Assembly: GCA_006508105.1 (NCBI GenBank)
Contig: QKPP01000213.1
Span: forward strand, 1-58,590
Length of the DNA: 58,590 nt
Source of the DNA: Myxococcales bacterium FL481
GTDB taxonomy: Bacteria > Myxococcota_A > Polyangia > Nannocystales > Nannocystaceae
Direction of reading: 5' to 3'
In this document: positions 32,401-39,577 of the stretch, piece after piece
Position numbering within the stretch: the first letter of the stretch is position 1
Layout of the letters: each line of letters starts with the position of its first letter
Notes under the pieces: model-generated
Told to the model about the DNA's origin: nothing
Seen by the model: the letters and a program-made list of their open reading frames with translations, nothing else
The model's database searches: none
Program-made: the position numbers and the translations under genes

Positions 32401-34473
32401 TCGGTCGACGAGATCGTGGCGCGACTCGAGCGGATCGTGGCTGCCGCCGGCGATCTGGCCGTAACCCGGCGTTTCGCGCTGTTGCGATTCGCGGTCGCGC
32501 GCCGACGCGGCGACTCCATCGCGGCCGACCAACGGGCCCGAGAACTCGCGGCCATGCCATCGCCAGTGCAGCTGCGTCAAACTGGACAGGTCGAGCTAGC
32601 GTTCGTCCACGATCGCGACCTACTGGCCGGCCTCGCCCAGGGGAACGCCGATCTGAAGCCCGCCGCACGCATCGCGATATGGCGTCGCGTCGCGTCCACA
32701 CTGGAGCAAATCATGGAACACGTTGCGCCACTTGATCGGCCGGCGGCCCGAGATCGGTTCGTCGCGGAGCTGGGGGCAGACCCCGTGACGGCGTTGGCCG
32801 AGGCCGGGGTCGAACCCGTGACGAACCCCGAGCCCCGGGCCGCGGCACCCGACCCGGAAGGATCGCAGGCCACCCGATTGCTTCGGATCTATCGCCGTTT
32901 CGCGCGGGAGGAGAATCTCTCGGCGCTGTTGGACCAAGTTGTCGAAGCGCTGATGGAACTGACGGCGGCCGAGCGCGGGATTGTCGTGGTGGGGGAGGGG
33001 TCCGATCGCCTTGAGGTTGCTCGTGAGGTCGATCGCCAAGTCGACGCCGTTCGGGTCTCCCGGTCGATCCTGGGCAAGGTCATCGAGACCGGAGACGCGG
33101 TGCTCAGCGTCGACGCGGCGGCTGATCTGCGGTTTGGCGACTCGCGGTCGGTCAGTCATCTGAACTTGCGATCCGTGCTCGCGGTGCCCCTGGTGTATCG
33201 CGGGTCGGTTCTCGGCGCGGCCTACATTGACCACCGGATTCGCCGGGGGGCGTTCGACGAGCAGGACCTGCGGCACCTCGAGGACTTCGCCAATCTCGCA
33301 GCGCTGGCCGTGGCGCACGCTCGGGCCCTCGGTCGGCTGCGGGCCCAAGCGGAAGCTCTGGAGACGCAACAAGACCAGCTGGCGCGACTGCTGGCCGAAC
33401 GAGAGGCCGAGGTCGCTGACCTGCGCGCCGAAGCTCGTCTCGCCGGGCTCGATGTCCGTCAACACCGGGGAATGATCGGCGCTTGCCCGGCGATGCAGCG
33501 CGTCTTCGCCTTGATCGAGCGCTTGGGCGCCTCACGGGTCCCGGTGGTGGTGCACGGCGAAAGCGGCACCGGCAAAGAGCTCGTCGCGCGAGCGATCCAC
33601 GACGCCAGCGACCGACGCGAGCGCCCATTCGTGGCCGAGAACTGTGGCGCCGTGCCGGATTCATTGCTCGAAAGCGTGCTGTTCGGCCATGTCCGCGGGG
33701 CGTTCACGGGAGCTGAGCGGCCGCGAGCCGGGCTGTTCGAAGCCGCCGACGGGGGCACGATCTTTCTCGACGAGATCGGCGAGATGAGTGCGGCCATGCA
33801 AACCTCCTTACTGCGGGTGTTGCAGGAGGGAGAGGTGCGACGGATCGGCGAGACCCAAACGCGCAAGGTCGACGTGCGGGTCATCGCGGCGAGCAACCGC
33901 TCACTCGACGATCTGGTGGCCACCGGCTCGTTTCGCAAAGACTTGTTTTACCGGATTCAAGTCGTGAAGATCGATTTGCCGGCGCTTCGCGATCGACGCG
34001 AGGACCTCCCCGATCTGATCGCCCACTTCCTCGCACGGCATGGCGGTGAACGCCTCCATGTCGGTGCGCACGCGATGCGTTTACTGCTCGGCTACGGCTG
34101 GCCTGGCAATGTCCGTGAGTTGGAGAACGAAGTCCAACGCTGGGTCGCGCTGGCGGAAGACAAGATCCGGCCCGACGATCTCTCAGCGGGGATCCGAGCG
34201 GCGATCGAGGGCGAGCTCGAGGATCCGGACGACCTCAACCTGCGCAGTCGCGTCGATCGTCTCGAGCGGGCACTGATCGATCGCGCCCTCGAACGGACCG
34301 AGGGCAACCAGACGCGCGCAGCGGCGTTGCTGGGACTGAGTCGTTTCGGGCTGCAGAAGAAGCTGCGCCGGCTCCAGCTGGAGGCCACGTCGGAGGGGTC
34401 CCAGGCCAGCTCGCCGCCGAAGGACAAGCACGAACCGCCAACCGCGGTGACGAAGGGAACACGATCATGTTGA
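29461..34473 (+). CDS. Ser/Thr kinase - ATPase-like/TPR - GAF - sigma-54 activator fusion protein
   Basis: 1,670 residues. Residues about 20-265 are a protein kinase: GDGAEGGV loop (29-36), Lys52, catalytic Asp136 in a HGD variant of HRD, Asn141, DFG (154-156) and GTPGYLAPE. At about 318-328 a P-loop-like GPPRSGRRR lacks the Lys-Ser/Thr, suggesting a degenerate STAND-type ATPase, followed by a long Ala/Arg/Leu helical-repeat region to about 1,080. A GAF domain covers about 1,145-1,300. The sigma-54 AAA+ domain has GESGTGKE (from 1,366), the sigma-54 contact loop GAFTGA (from 1,413), Walker B IFLDE, and a Fis-type helix-turn-helix NQTRAAALLGLSRFGLQKKL near 1,616. It probably integrates phosphorylation and ligand signals to activate sigma-54 promoters. 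ATG 29461 or 29482 may start it. Confidence 0.9.
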   Translation: MVSHLVDMGDTPVARLEQDARFSRLRRLGDGAEGGVWAAVDLQRDGQPVVFKWIPPERRLAAERASGLLRRVGSPHLPAIVELFDDAQRGAWLVAEHVAGTALGAGPVPVREAGEETLGVARALAAIHEVGTHHGDVSAANVIRTPGGNVVLIDFGQLGELGCGTPGYLAPEVLGGGGGPAADRFALGCLLAWRLYGQLPWREPAEVVALKGVADVQRRLSALQAEGPRDIPAPVGLLLAALLDPDPSRRAGDTAQVVRRLEQIFGTLTGLDPIVRATTWSIPRRWPYRGLDVEPIVRAIVGQDPSRSGASVPRLVAVVGPPRSGRRRVVDEVMARLSQLRVPARVLGCEQVSAHFGRPGASWLQAWSEARSPASQVVGVADELSWPAAAGQAPLRAALLAAAAAWAQHVAVVELDPTLGAALRALQSDEVMIVEVKPWSRADLLHVLTPAILGPHAGAWVRSVYEAAEGWPGQTLALVEACARRDLERPDADELSEMLSRLGPATDRGTAIARLVASWDDEARHDPSMEVATCTLSAARQCLGTEVHTIARLEVAARRRAGRPVSLGLALDADDVAQIRAQLDIGGEPWPPAALRWAESSASVPADLRCRAARQLVSAGDPKRAAAVADAAPNDPHSQLESARAWAALGRHNHARARLEKLLAADVTVDLGWHARGLMWRLDLDAGQMARVRAQADQLGVFHSSDPSDRRGTGLATARLWAGFAAVQQRDSQAAKRALEAALAALPDGDAPEAASVRARVRQALASELHLGGELRGAVREYAAAIEAFTQAGETVGVLAATASVAALAVPAGWLGEAEARGLTSLRGLIASAQVSALPPALINLVLALTQLGRVAQAERWIDLVANVVAAAGEPSRLSQLRLDRARLEVALARRPRGDLSGRWVEVGERAEACELMQEAADAYLHAAWAWLRSRGEAPPPRAAVSVGDSPRQGPAADHPRVRVGDVVGPANPDVDGSGPSVDEIVARLERIVAAAGDLAVTRRFALLRFAVARRRGDSIAADQRARELAAMPSPVQLRQTGQVELAFVHDRDLLAGLAQGNADLKPAARIAIWRRVASTLEQIMEHVAPLDRPAARDRFVAELGADPVTALAEAGVEPVTNPEPRAAAPDPEGSQATRLLRIYRRFAREENLSALLDQVVEALMELTAAERGIVVVGEGSDRLEVAREVDRQVDAVRVSRSILGKVIETGDAVLSVDAAADLRFGDSRSVSHLNLRSVLAVPLVYRGSVLGAAYIDHRIRRGAFDEQDLRHLEDFANLAALAVAHARALGRLRAQAEALETQQDQLARLLAEREAEVADLRAEARLAGLDVRQHRGMIGACPAMQRVFALIERLGASRVPVVVHGESGTGKELVARAIHDASDRRERPFVAENCGAVPDSLLESVLFGHVRGAFTGAERPRAGLFEAADGGTIFLDEIGEMSAAMQTSLLRVLQEGEVRRIGETQTRKVDVRVIAASNRSLDDLVATGSFRKDLFYRIQVVKIDLPALRDRREDLPDLIAHFLARHGGERLHVGAHAMRLLLGYGWPGNVRELENEVQRWVALAEDKIRPDDLSAGIRAAIEGELEDPDDLNLRSRVDRLERALIDRALERTEGNQTRAAALLGLSRFGLQKKLRRLQLEATSEGSQASSPPKDKHEPPTAVTKGTRSC

Positions 34474-34559
34474 CGAAGTTGACACCGCGCGGAAGAAACC
34501 GTCGGGAGCCATTGGGCGATCCCCGACGGTCCGAAGTTTGCATCGTGAGTGCTCGTCCC

Positions 34560-35039
34560 ATGCGCACACGGTTGCAGTGTTTTGCCGGTGTCGTGGCGGC
34601 CGGCCTCGGGCTCTTGGCCGCCTGCAAGCCGACCGAGCTGTATCGGCCACCGCCGACCCTCCGTGGGGTCACGGTGCCGTTGCCGCCGCCCACCTACCGC
34701 AACGGCGAACGGATCGAAGTCAGCTTCGAAGGCAACGTGCCGGCCGTCGCGGCGGAATCTCGCGGTTTCGTCTACCTGTGGGAAGACCTCGGCGACGAGG
34801 GACGGTACGTCCTGCCGGCAGCCGGGACCGGCGCGTTTGTGTTCGAGGGGGTCGACGTGACCGTGCAGCAAAGCTGCGTCTCGACCTACTACGAGCTCGA
34901 CGACGGCTCGTTCAGCCCCGCGTCCTTTTACCGGCTGGAGCTGGCGAACGACCCCGCGCGCTGCGAGGACCCCGACTGCACCGCCCCCGACGAGTTCGGG
35001 GCGTGTGTGTGTCTCGTGGAGTGGGGCTCCGGCTGTTAG
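34560..35039 (+). CDS. Small lipoprotein of unknown function
   Basis: 159 residues from ATG 34560 (GTG 34545 is possible). MRTRLQCFAGVVAAGLGLLAAC is a clear lipoprotein signal peptide; the lipobox is LAAC with Lys at +2. The mature protein has a beta-rich body with Arg/Glu/Tyr strands (PPTYRNGERIEVSFEGNV; RGFVYLWEDLGDEGRYVLPA) and seven Cys after the anchor, six of them clustered in the last 35 residues (CEDPDC, CVC, GSGC-end), likely disulfides. No family is recognised. It follows the sigma-54 regulator by 86 nt on the same strand and may be its neighbour in one unit or a target. Confidence 0.65.
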   Translation: MRTRLQCFAGVVAAGLGLLAACKPTELYRPPPTLRGVTVPLPPPTYRNGERIEVSFEGNVPAVAAESRGFVYLWEDLGDEGRYVLPAAGTGAFVFEGVDVTVQQSCVSTYYELDDGSFSPASFYRLELANDPARCEDPDCTAPDEFGACVCLVEWGSGC

Positions 35040-35358
35040 ACCGCCCGGCGCAGCCAGGCCCACGTGGCGACGTCGCGGTCGTGGGTCGCGTGGGCTCTGG
35101 GCCTGGCGCCGGAAGCTTCCCATCTCCGACGCGGCGTGCCGCGGTCGCGCCGGAACCGTCCGTCGCGGTCGTGGGCGGCTCGAGTCCGCCCTCTCGCCGC
35201 CGTGAGCCGGCCCCGCGGGCGCGCGGCGGTCGACACACAGCTTCGCGAGAGCGCGTCCGCGACGGAGGCGAGCGCGGACACGGTGGACCCCAATTGCACA
35301 AGCCCGGCGTGCACGGGCAGGCCGGGCTTGGTCGACCCGCGGATTCGCGGGCGTCCGT
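35040..35358. other. 319-nt convergent gap
   Basis: It lies between the lipoprotein gene and the convergent barrel gene. Apart from the hairpin at 35299-35330 it contains only short GC-rich frames without start signals. Confidence 0.5.
35299..35330. terminator. Strong hairpin between convergent genes
   Basis: CAAGCCCGGC and GCCGGGCTTG form a perfect 10-bp stem with a 12-nt loop, 28 nt downstream of the barrel gene stop on the minus strand and about 260 nt downstream of the lipoprotein stop. There is no T-run on either side; it is best seen as a terminator or RNA 3'-end stabiliser for the minus-strand transcript. Confidence 0.5.
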
Positions 35359-36282
35359 CTATTTTCCGCTACGCGGCTTGATGGTGGTTCGTTTGGCCCG
35401 GGGCGGGAGGTACACCGTGAACCCCAGGCTGAAGTTGGCGTTGTGGACGATGGTCCGATCCTCTCCGTTGACCTGAATCGGAATCTCGCCGACCGTCGCG
35501 TTGAGCCCGGCGATGTTCTGGCGCACGATGATGTCTTGGAACTCCGGGTTGACCGCCAACCAATCGGTCAAAAAGATGTGGAACCCGGCTCCGAACGCCG
35601 GCCCCGTACGGGTGCCGACCTGCGCGTCCACGGGGTGCAACAGACATTCATTGTTGTCGTCTTCGCACTCACCGCCAGAGTACTCGACGGTGCTCAAGCT
35701 GTCCGGATAGGCCTCCACCCAGTTGGTGAAGCCATAGCCCCCCCAAAGGTAGACGTCGTACTCGGTGAACATGGACTGGAACAGCCCGAGCTTGCCGGCG
35801 AACGGGGTGAACACCAGCCCGGCCGAACCGGTCCAGTTCAGCCGGGTGAGCCCCGCTTGGAAGTCGTTTTGCAGCGGAGCCGGGTTGTTCCGATCTTGTC
35901 GCTTGCGCTTGGGGGCGCCGCCGCCGGTCTCGTCTCCGACCGGGAGAATCGTGCCGCTCGTCAGATCCTCGGTGAGAGCGCTCGCCGGCTGGACGATCCC
36001 GTAGTCGAAGTCGCCGCGGACGCCGAGCCAGTCCGTCAGATCGAACTGAAGTTTGGCACCCACGAACCCCACGTGGGTAAACGGCTGCGACAAGGTCATG
36101 GTCGCGCGGGGCGTGACCTGAACTCGCAGCTTACGCAGCTCCATCTTGTTGACCACGATCGGCTTGCCGTCGAGCACGCCGGGCTTGCCGCCTTCCTGGG
36201 CCGAAGCGGTGGTGGACAGCAGAGCACACGCCGCGCCGATCACTACGGAGGCAGATATCGAGAGAAGATTGTTCGGGCGCAC
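35359..36282 (-). CDS. Outer-membrane beta-barrel domain protein (1)
   Basis: 307 residues. The GTG start has a GAGGT ribosome site 7 nt upstream. A Sec signal peptide covers about 1-29 (SISASVVIGAACALLSTTASAQ). The rest is alternating polar/hydrophobic strands with many Gly, Phe, Tyr and Asn, e.g. FVGAKLQFDLTDWLGVRGDF and GAGFHIFLTDWLAVNPEF, typical for the myxobacterial family of outer-membrane beta-barrel-domain proteins. An acidic loop GGECEDDNNECLLHP carries two Cys. It ends with a basic tail after VYLPP. It is followed upstream by a second related barrel (24-nt gap), so the two form an operon. Function is unknown. Confidence 0.8.
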   Translation of the reverse strand: MRPNNLLSISASVVIGAACALLSTTASAQEGGKPGVLDGKPIVVNKMELRKLRVQVTPRATMTLSQPFTHVGFVGAKLQFDLTDWLGVRGDFDYGIVQPASALTEDLTSGTILPVGDETGGGAPKRKRQDRNNPAPLQNDFQAGLTRLNWTGSAGLVFTPFAGKLGLFQSMFTEYDVYLWGGYGFTNWVEAYPDSLSTVEYSGGECEDDNNECLLHPVDAQVGTRTGPAFGAGFHIFLTDWLAVNPEFQDIIVRQNIAGLNATVGEIPIQVNGEDRTIVHNANFSLGFTVYLPPRAKRTTIKPRSGK

Positions 36283-36306
36283 GGGAGATACCTCGTTGAC
36301 GTGAAG

Positions 36307-37389
36307 CTAGCGGCGGGTGGAGTAGTTGAAGCGTGGTGGGAGATAGAGACTGACTCCGAGGTAGACCATGGTGTTGAACGCCAACGAGCCTCCTTCAGAT
36401 TGCGCCTCGGCCTTGGCGGCGTCGGGGTCATTGAGCGATTCATCGTCAGCCGTTGCGTCTCCCACCCCGCTGGTGCCCGGACCGCGGCCAAATGGCTCGT
36501 AGAGATCGAACCACGCGAAGGTCCGAACCGCGAAGTTGAACGACACCCACTCCCATCCGGAGACGTAGAAACGGCTACCGACCGTCAGGTTCCCCTGCGG
36601 GCGAATGGCGTCAAAGGGCAGGTGCAGCTCTTCAAAGCGGGGCAGGACACGGGAGTGGATCACCCCGCCGGCGAGCCCCACGTTCGCCTCCCAGTGCATG
36701 AGGCGGCGGTTGAAGATGGCGATTTTGCCGTAGAAAGGCTCGTAGGTGACGCCCAAACTGCCTTGCCACAGGTACTCGTTGGCGGTCAAAAGCGTCTGCT
36801 CTTGGAACCGAATCCGGTTGTACGCCGCGGTTCGGTCCCCGAAGAACCCGTGGGCGTGGATGCCCAGCGCCAGTCGGTTGGTCAGCCACAAGTTGGCTTC
36901 GGCGCCGGCCGAGTAGTGTCGCACGTACGGGTCGTTGACACTGATACCCACCTGAGGAGACAGCTCGAGCCGACGGACGGTTTTCTTCTCGCGGGGATCG
37001 TTCTCATCGGCCTTCTTGAAGACGTTGAGGAACGCCTGACGCTGGACGACGGTGATCATTTTCTCGTCGACCGCCTGCTGCTCCTCGGCGCTGAGCCCCG
37101 GTGAGTCGCCGGCGGCAGCCTTGGTCGCGGCATCCGCGTCGGCCTCGGCTTTTTCTTTGTCACCGCTCCCGAGAAAACTCGCGTCGAAGCTTACGTCGCC
37201 TTCGGCGTCTGGAGCAGCCGGCGCGGCCTCCATCTCGTCCTCGAGCTCGAGCTCGTCGTCGCCCTCATCCTCGGCCGGCGGCTCTTCAGCCTGGTTGTGG
37301 GCAGCCGCGTCATACTGAGCGGCAAGGGCTGGAGAGGAAACTGCGAGCGCCGCCAGCATGATGGCGGGGCTAGAGAGAAGTAGTCGCAT
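36307..37389 (-). CDS. Outer-membrane beta-barrel domain protein (2), with acidic N-terminal region
   Basis: 360 residues. ATG 37389 has GAGGTGAGC directly upstream. A signal peptide covers about 1-23 (PAIMLAALAVSSPALA). Residues 25-105 are Glu/Asp/Ala-rich and then helical (GLSAEEQQAVDEKMITVVQRQ), a likely periplasmic segment. The barrel part starts near 130 (RRLELSPQVGISVNDPYVRHY) and ends VSLYLPPRFNYS, the same C-terminal strand type as the neighbouring protein, which suggests duplication followed by divergence. It is the first gene of the pair. Confidence 0.8.
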   Translation of the reverse strand: MRLLLSSPAIMLAALAVSSPALAAQYDAAAHNQAEEPPAEDEGDDELELEDEMEAAPAAPDAEGDVSFDASFLGSGDKEKAEADADAATKAAAGDSPGLSAEEQQAVDEKMITVVQRQAFLNVFKKADENDPREKKTVRRLELSPQVGISVNDPYVRHYSAGAEANLWLTNRLALGIHAHGFFGDRTAAYNRIRFQEQTLLTANEYLWQGSLGVTYEPFYGKIAIFNRRLMHWEANVGLAGGVIHSRVLPRFEELHLPFDAIRPQGNLTVGSRFYVSGWEWVSFNFAVRTFAWFDLYEPFGRGPGTSGVGDATADDESLNDPDAAKAEAQSEGGSLAFNTMVYLGVSLYLPPRFNYSTRR

Positions 37390-38062
37390 GCTCACCTCGA
37401 ACAAGAGGGCGTGGGAGAGGGATATCGTCGCCGTGCCTGGGCGACTGGAACCGAGCGGGGATTAGGACTGGAGCCTAGAACGAGCGTATCGGCGGTAGAT
37501 TTGGCAGCGGACGGTAGCACATTCGTCGCTGGGCTCACAACTGTCACCGTGCATGGTCTGACACTGGAACGCGGCGATTTTTGGGCGAGATTGGGCGCTT
37601 TTGGGGCTGAAGGGGGAATCGCGCGCGTTTTTTGGTGATCGCGTCGCGGATCGGTTCGTCGGCAGCGCTGCGTGGCCGGCATCCGTCATGCAAAGCCCCC
37701 AAGGGACGCGACGGACAAAACCTCGACGTTGGTGGTGGGAGGGCCTTCCATCCGGCGAGATCGGACCCGGCGCGACGCCATCGAGGGGGCGCATGGTCAC
37801 TGCAAGTCCGACGGGTGGCGGGGATGGGTGGGGATGGGTGGTCGGCGCGCGGCCGGCCCTCGTTGCGGTGGGGGGGTGTTCGGGGACGGCGGGCCTGGTC
37901 GCGGGCCAAGCCCACCGCCGGGCCGGCGTCGGCCCGGCGACTCCGGTCGGTGGGGTCGGTGGGGTCGGTCGGGGTCGGTCGGGTCGGCCGGGGTCGGTTC
38001 GGGGTCGGTCGGGGTCGGTCGGGGTCGGCCGGGGTCGGCCGGGGTCGGTCGGGGTTCGAGGC
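37390..38062. other. 673-nt region without a gene; contains G-tract array
   Basis: Open frames here are GC-rich artefacts: Pro/Arg/Thr repeats or Arg-rich chains without a start site. The left part should hold the promoter of the barrel operon but no clear hexamers are seen. The right part is the periodic G-tract array at 37952-38054. Confidence 0.55.
37952..38054 (+). repeat. Tandem 10-bp repeat, G-quadruplex-prone
   Basis: The unit is GGGGTCGGYC. Eleven G-tracts (ten of four G, one of three) start at 37952, 37961, 37971, 37981, 37990, 38001, 38011, 38021, 38031, 38041 and 38051, with 5-7 nt loops. Ten bp is about one helix turn. The array ends 8 nt beyond the ftsY stop. The G-rich strand is the template for ftsY transcription, so a quadruplex there could stop RNA polymerase. 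Confidence 0.85.
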
Positions 38063-39298
38063 TCACAGCTGTGTGGCCTCATCGGGTGAGCGGGCGAGGA
38101 GTGCGTCGCAAAACGCCTCGGCGTCGAACGGTCGCAGGTCGTCGAGTTGCTCGCCGACCCCGATGAACCGCACGGGCAGCTGGAGCTCGTGGCAGATGCC
38201 CAATACGACCCCGCCTTTGGCGGTGCCGTCAAGCTTGGTGACGACGAGTCCGGTGAAGGCGACTGTGTCTTTGAACATTCGCGCCTGCGCGAGCGCGTTT
38301 TGTCCGATTGTCGCATCCAACACCAGGAAGATGTCGTGGGGGTCGACGGGCGCTTCGCGGTCAGCGGAGAGCGCCTTGCTCGCGGAGCGGCGGATCTTCT
38401 GCAGTTCGTCCATCAGCTCCTTGCGGGTGTGAAGCCGCCCCGCGGTGTCACACAAGACCACATCGTGGCCTTCTCGCCGCGCCCGCGCGATACCTTCGTA
38501 GATCACTGAGGACGGGTCCGAACCGGCAGTGCCTTGGTGAATGTCGCACCCCACGCGCTGGGCCCACACGTCGAGTTGTTCAGACGCGGCGGCGCGGAAT
38601 GTGTCCCCCGCGACAAGCAGCACTCGACGACCGTCGGCTTGGTGTCGCGCGGCAAGCTTGCCCAGCGTGGTGGTCTTCCCGACGCCGTTGACTCCGATCA
38701 TGAGGACAACATACGGCCCGCAGCGCGGTTCGACGTCGAGGGCTGGGGCCGGGACGTCGAGGACCTCCGCGGCCGCTCGATGAAGGGCGGTCCACACCGC
38801 CGACGGATCGGTGATCGAGTCGCGGTCGAGTTGCTCGCCGATCGCCTCGAGCAGATGATCAGCTGTGCGCGCGCCGATATCCGCGGTCAATAGGATTTCC
38901 TCGATATCGTCGCGAAGCTGCGCGTCAACTTGGGGCCGGCTGCGCAGCAAGTCGGCGAGCCGAGCGACGAAGCCTCCTCGGGTTTTGCGAAGGCCGGAGC
39001 GGATCCGCTGGGTGGGGGAAGGATCGGGCGTCGGTCGGTGAGCGGCGGAGGACGCTGCGCCGAGCGTGGTCGGGGTCGTCGACGCCGACGAGTCCTCGGC
39101 GTCCCCCGGTTTCACGGCGGCATCTGTAGAGCTAGCGGTGGTCGTCGACCGACGGACACGCGTCGCGTCGGAACGGTCTTCCAACGCGGGGCGGCGGTTG
39201 CCCTCGAGGGCGGCCCGTCGTCCCACTCGTTGACGTATGAGCCAGCCCCCGGCGACGAGGACGACGACCGCGAGAACGACGAGAAGTTCGATCGCCAT
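38063..39298 (-). CDS. ftsY: Signal recognition particle receptor FtsY
   Basis: 411 residues. FtsY is the membrane-associated SRP receptor GTPase that brings ribosomes making membrane proteins to SecYEG. ATG 39298 begins directly with a membrane helix (AIELLVVLAVVVLVAGGWLI), an N-terminal anchor seen in many FtsY proteins, then a charged, Ser/Thr/Ala-rich linker to about 105. The N domain is about 110-200. In the G domain G1 is GVNGVGKTTT, then DTFRAAASEQL, DTAGRLH (G3), TKLDGTAKGG (G4) and the closing FIGVGEQLDDLRPFD. All GTPase motifs are intact. It is divergent from smc with 279 nt between the start codons. Confidence 0.97.
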   Translation of the reverse strand: MAIELLVVLAVVVLVAGGWLIRQRVGRRAALEGNRRPALEDRSDATRVRRSTTTASSTDAAVKPGDAEDSSASTTPTTLGAASSAAHRPTPDPSPTQRIRSGLRKTRGGFVARLADLLRSRPQVDAQLRDDIEEILLTADIGARTADHLLEAIGEQLDRDSITDPSAVWTALHRAAAEVLDVPAPALDVEPRCGPYVVLMIGVNGVGKTTTLGKLAARHQADGRRVLLVAGDTFRAAASEQLDVWAQRVGCDIHQGTAGSDPSSVIYEGIARARREGHDVVLCDTAGRLHTRKELMDELQKIRRSASKALSADREAPVDPHDIFLVLDATIGQNALAQARMFKDTVAFTGLVVTKLDGTAKGGVVLGICHELQLPVRFIGVGEQLDDLRPFDAEAFCDALLARSPDEATQL

Positions 39299-39577
39299 GT
39301 TGCGAAACGGAGCATAACCGAAGCGGTGAGCAAGAGATCGTGTCGACGCGATCTCTGGCCGATGCACCCACGGCGAGCGGCTCCGCGGACGGTGGGATCG
39401 CTCTAGGAACGATCTTGGGTAGATCCCTGGCGATCTCTGGCGATTCGGCGCTCCCGCTGACGGGTCGTCGCCCGGGTCGAGCCGCGGCGAAAGCCCGCGA
39501 ATTTGCTTTGCCACGCGCTACGCTGGTGTTATCCGAATGTTAATCTCCTTCCCTTACGGGGCGGACCTCGCGCTAGC

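Noticed and set aside
37952..38054. CRISPR-like array
   Set aside because: Units are 10 bp and contiguous, without spacers; no cas genes in the window.
37797..38066. Pro/Arg/Thr repeat protein opposite the G-tract array
   Set aside because: Arises from the 10-bp DNA repeat; the period is not a multiple of three, so frames cycle, and there is no ribosome site.
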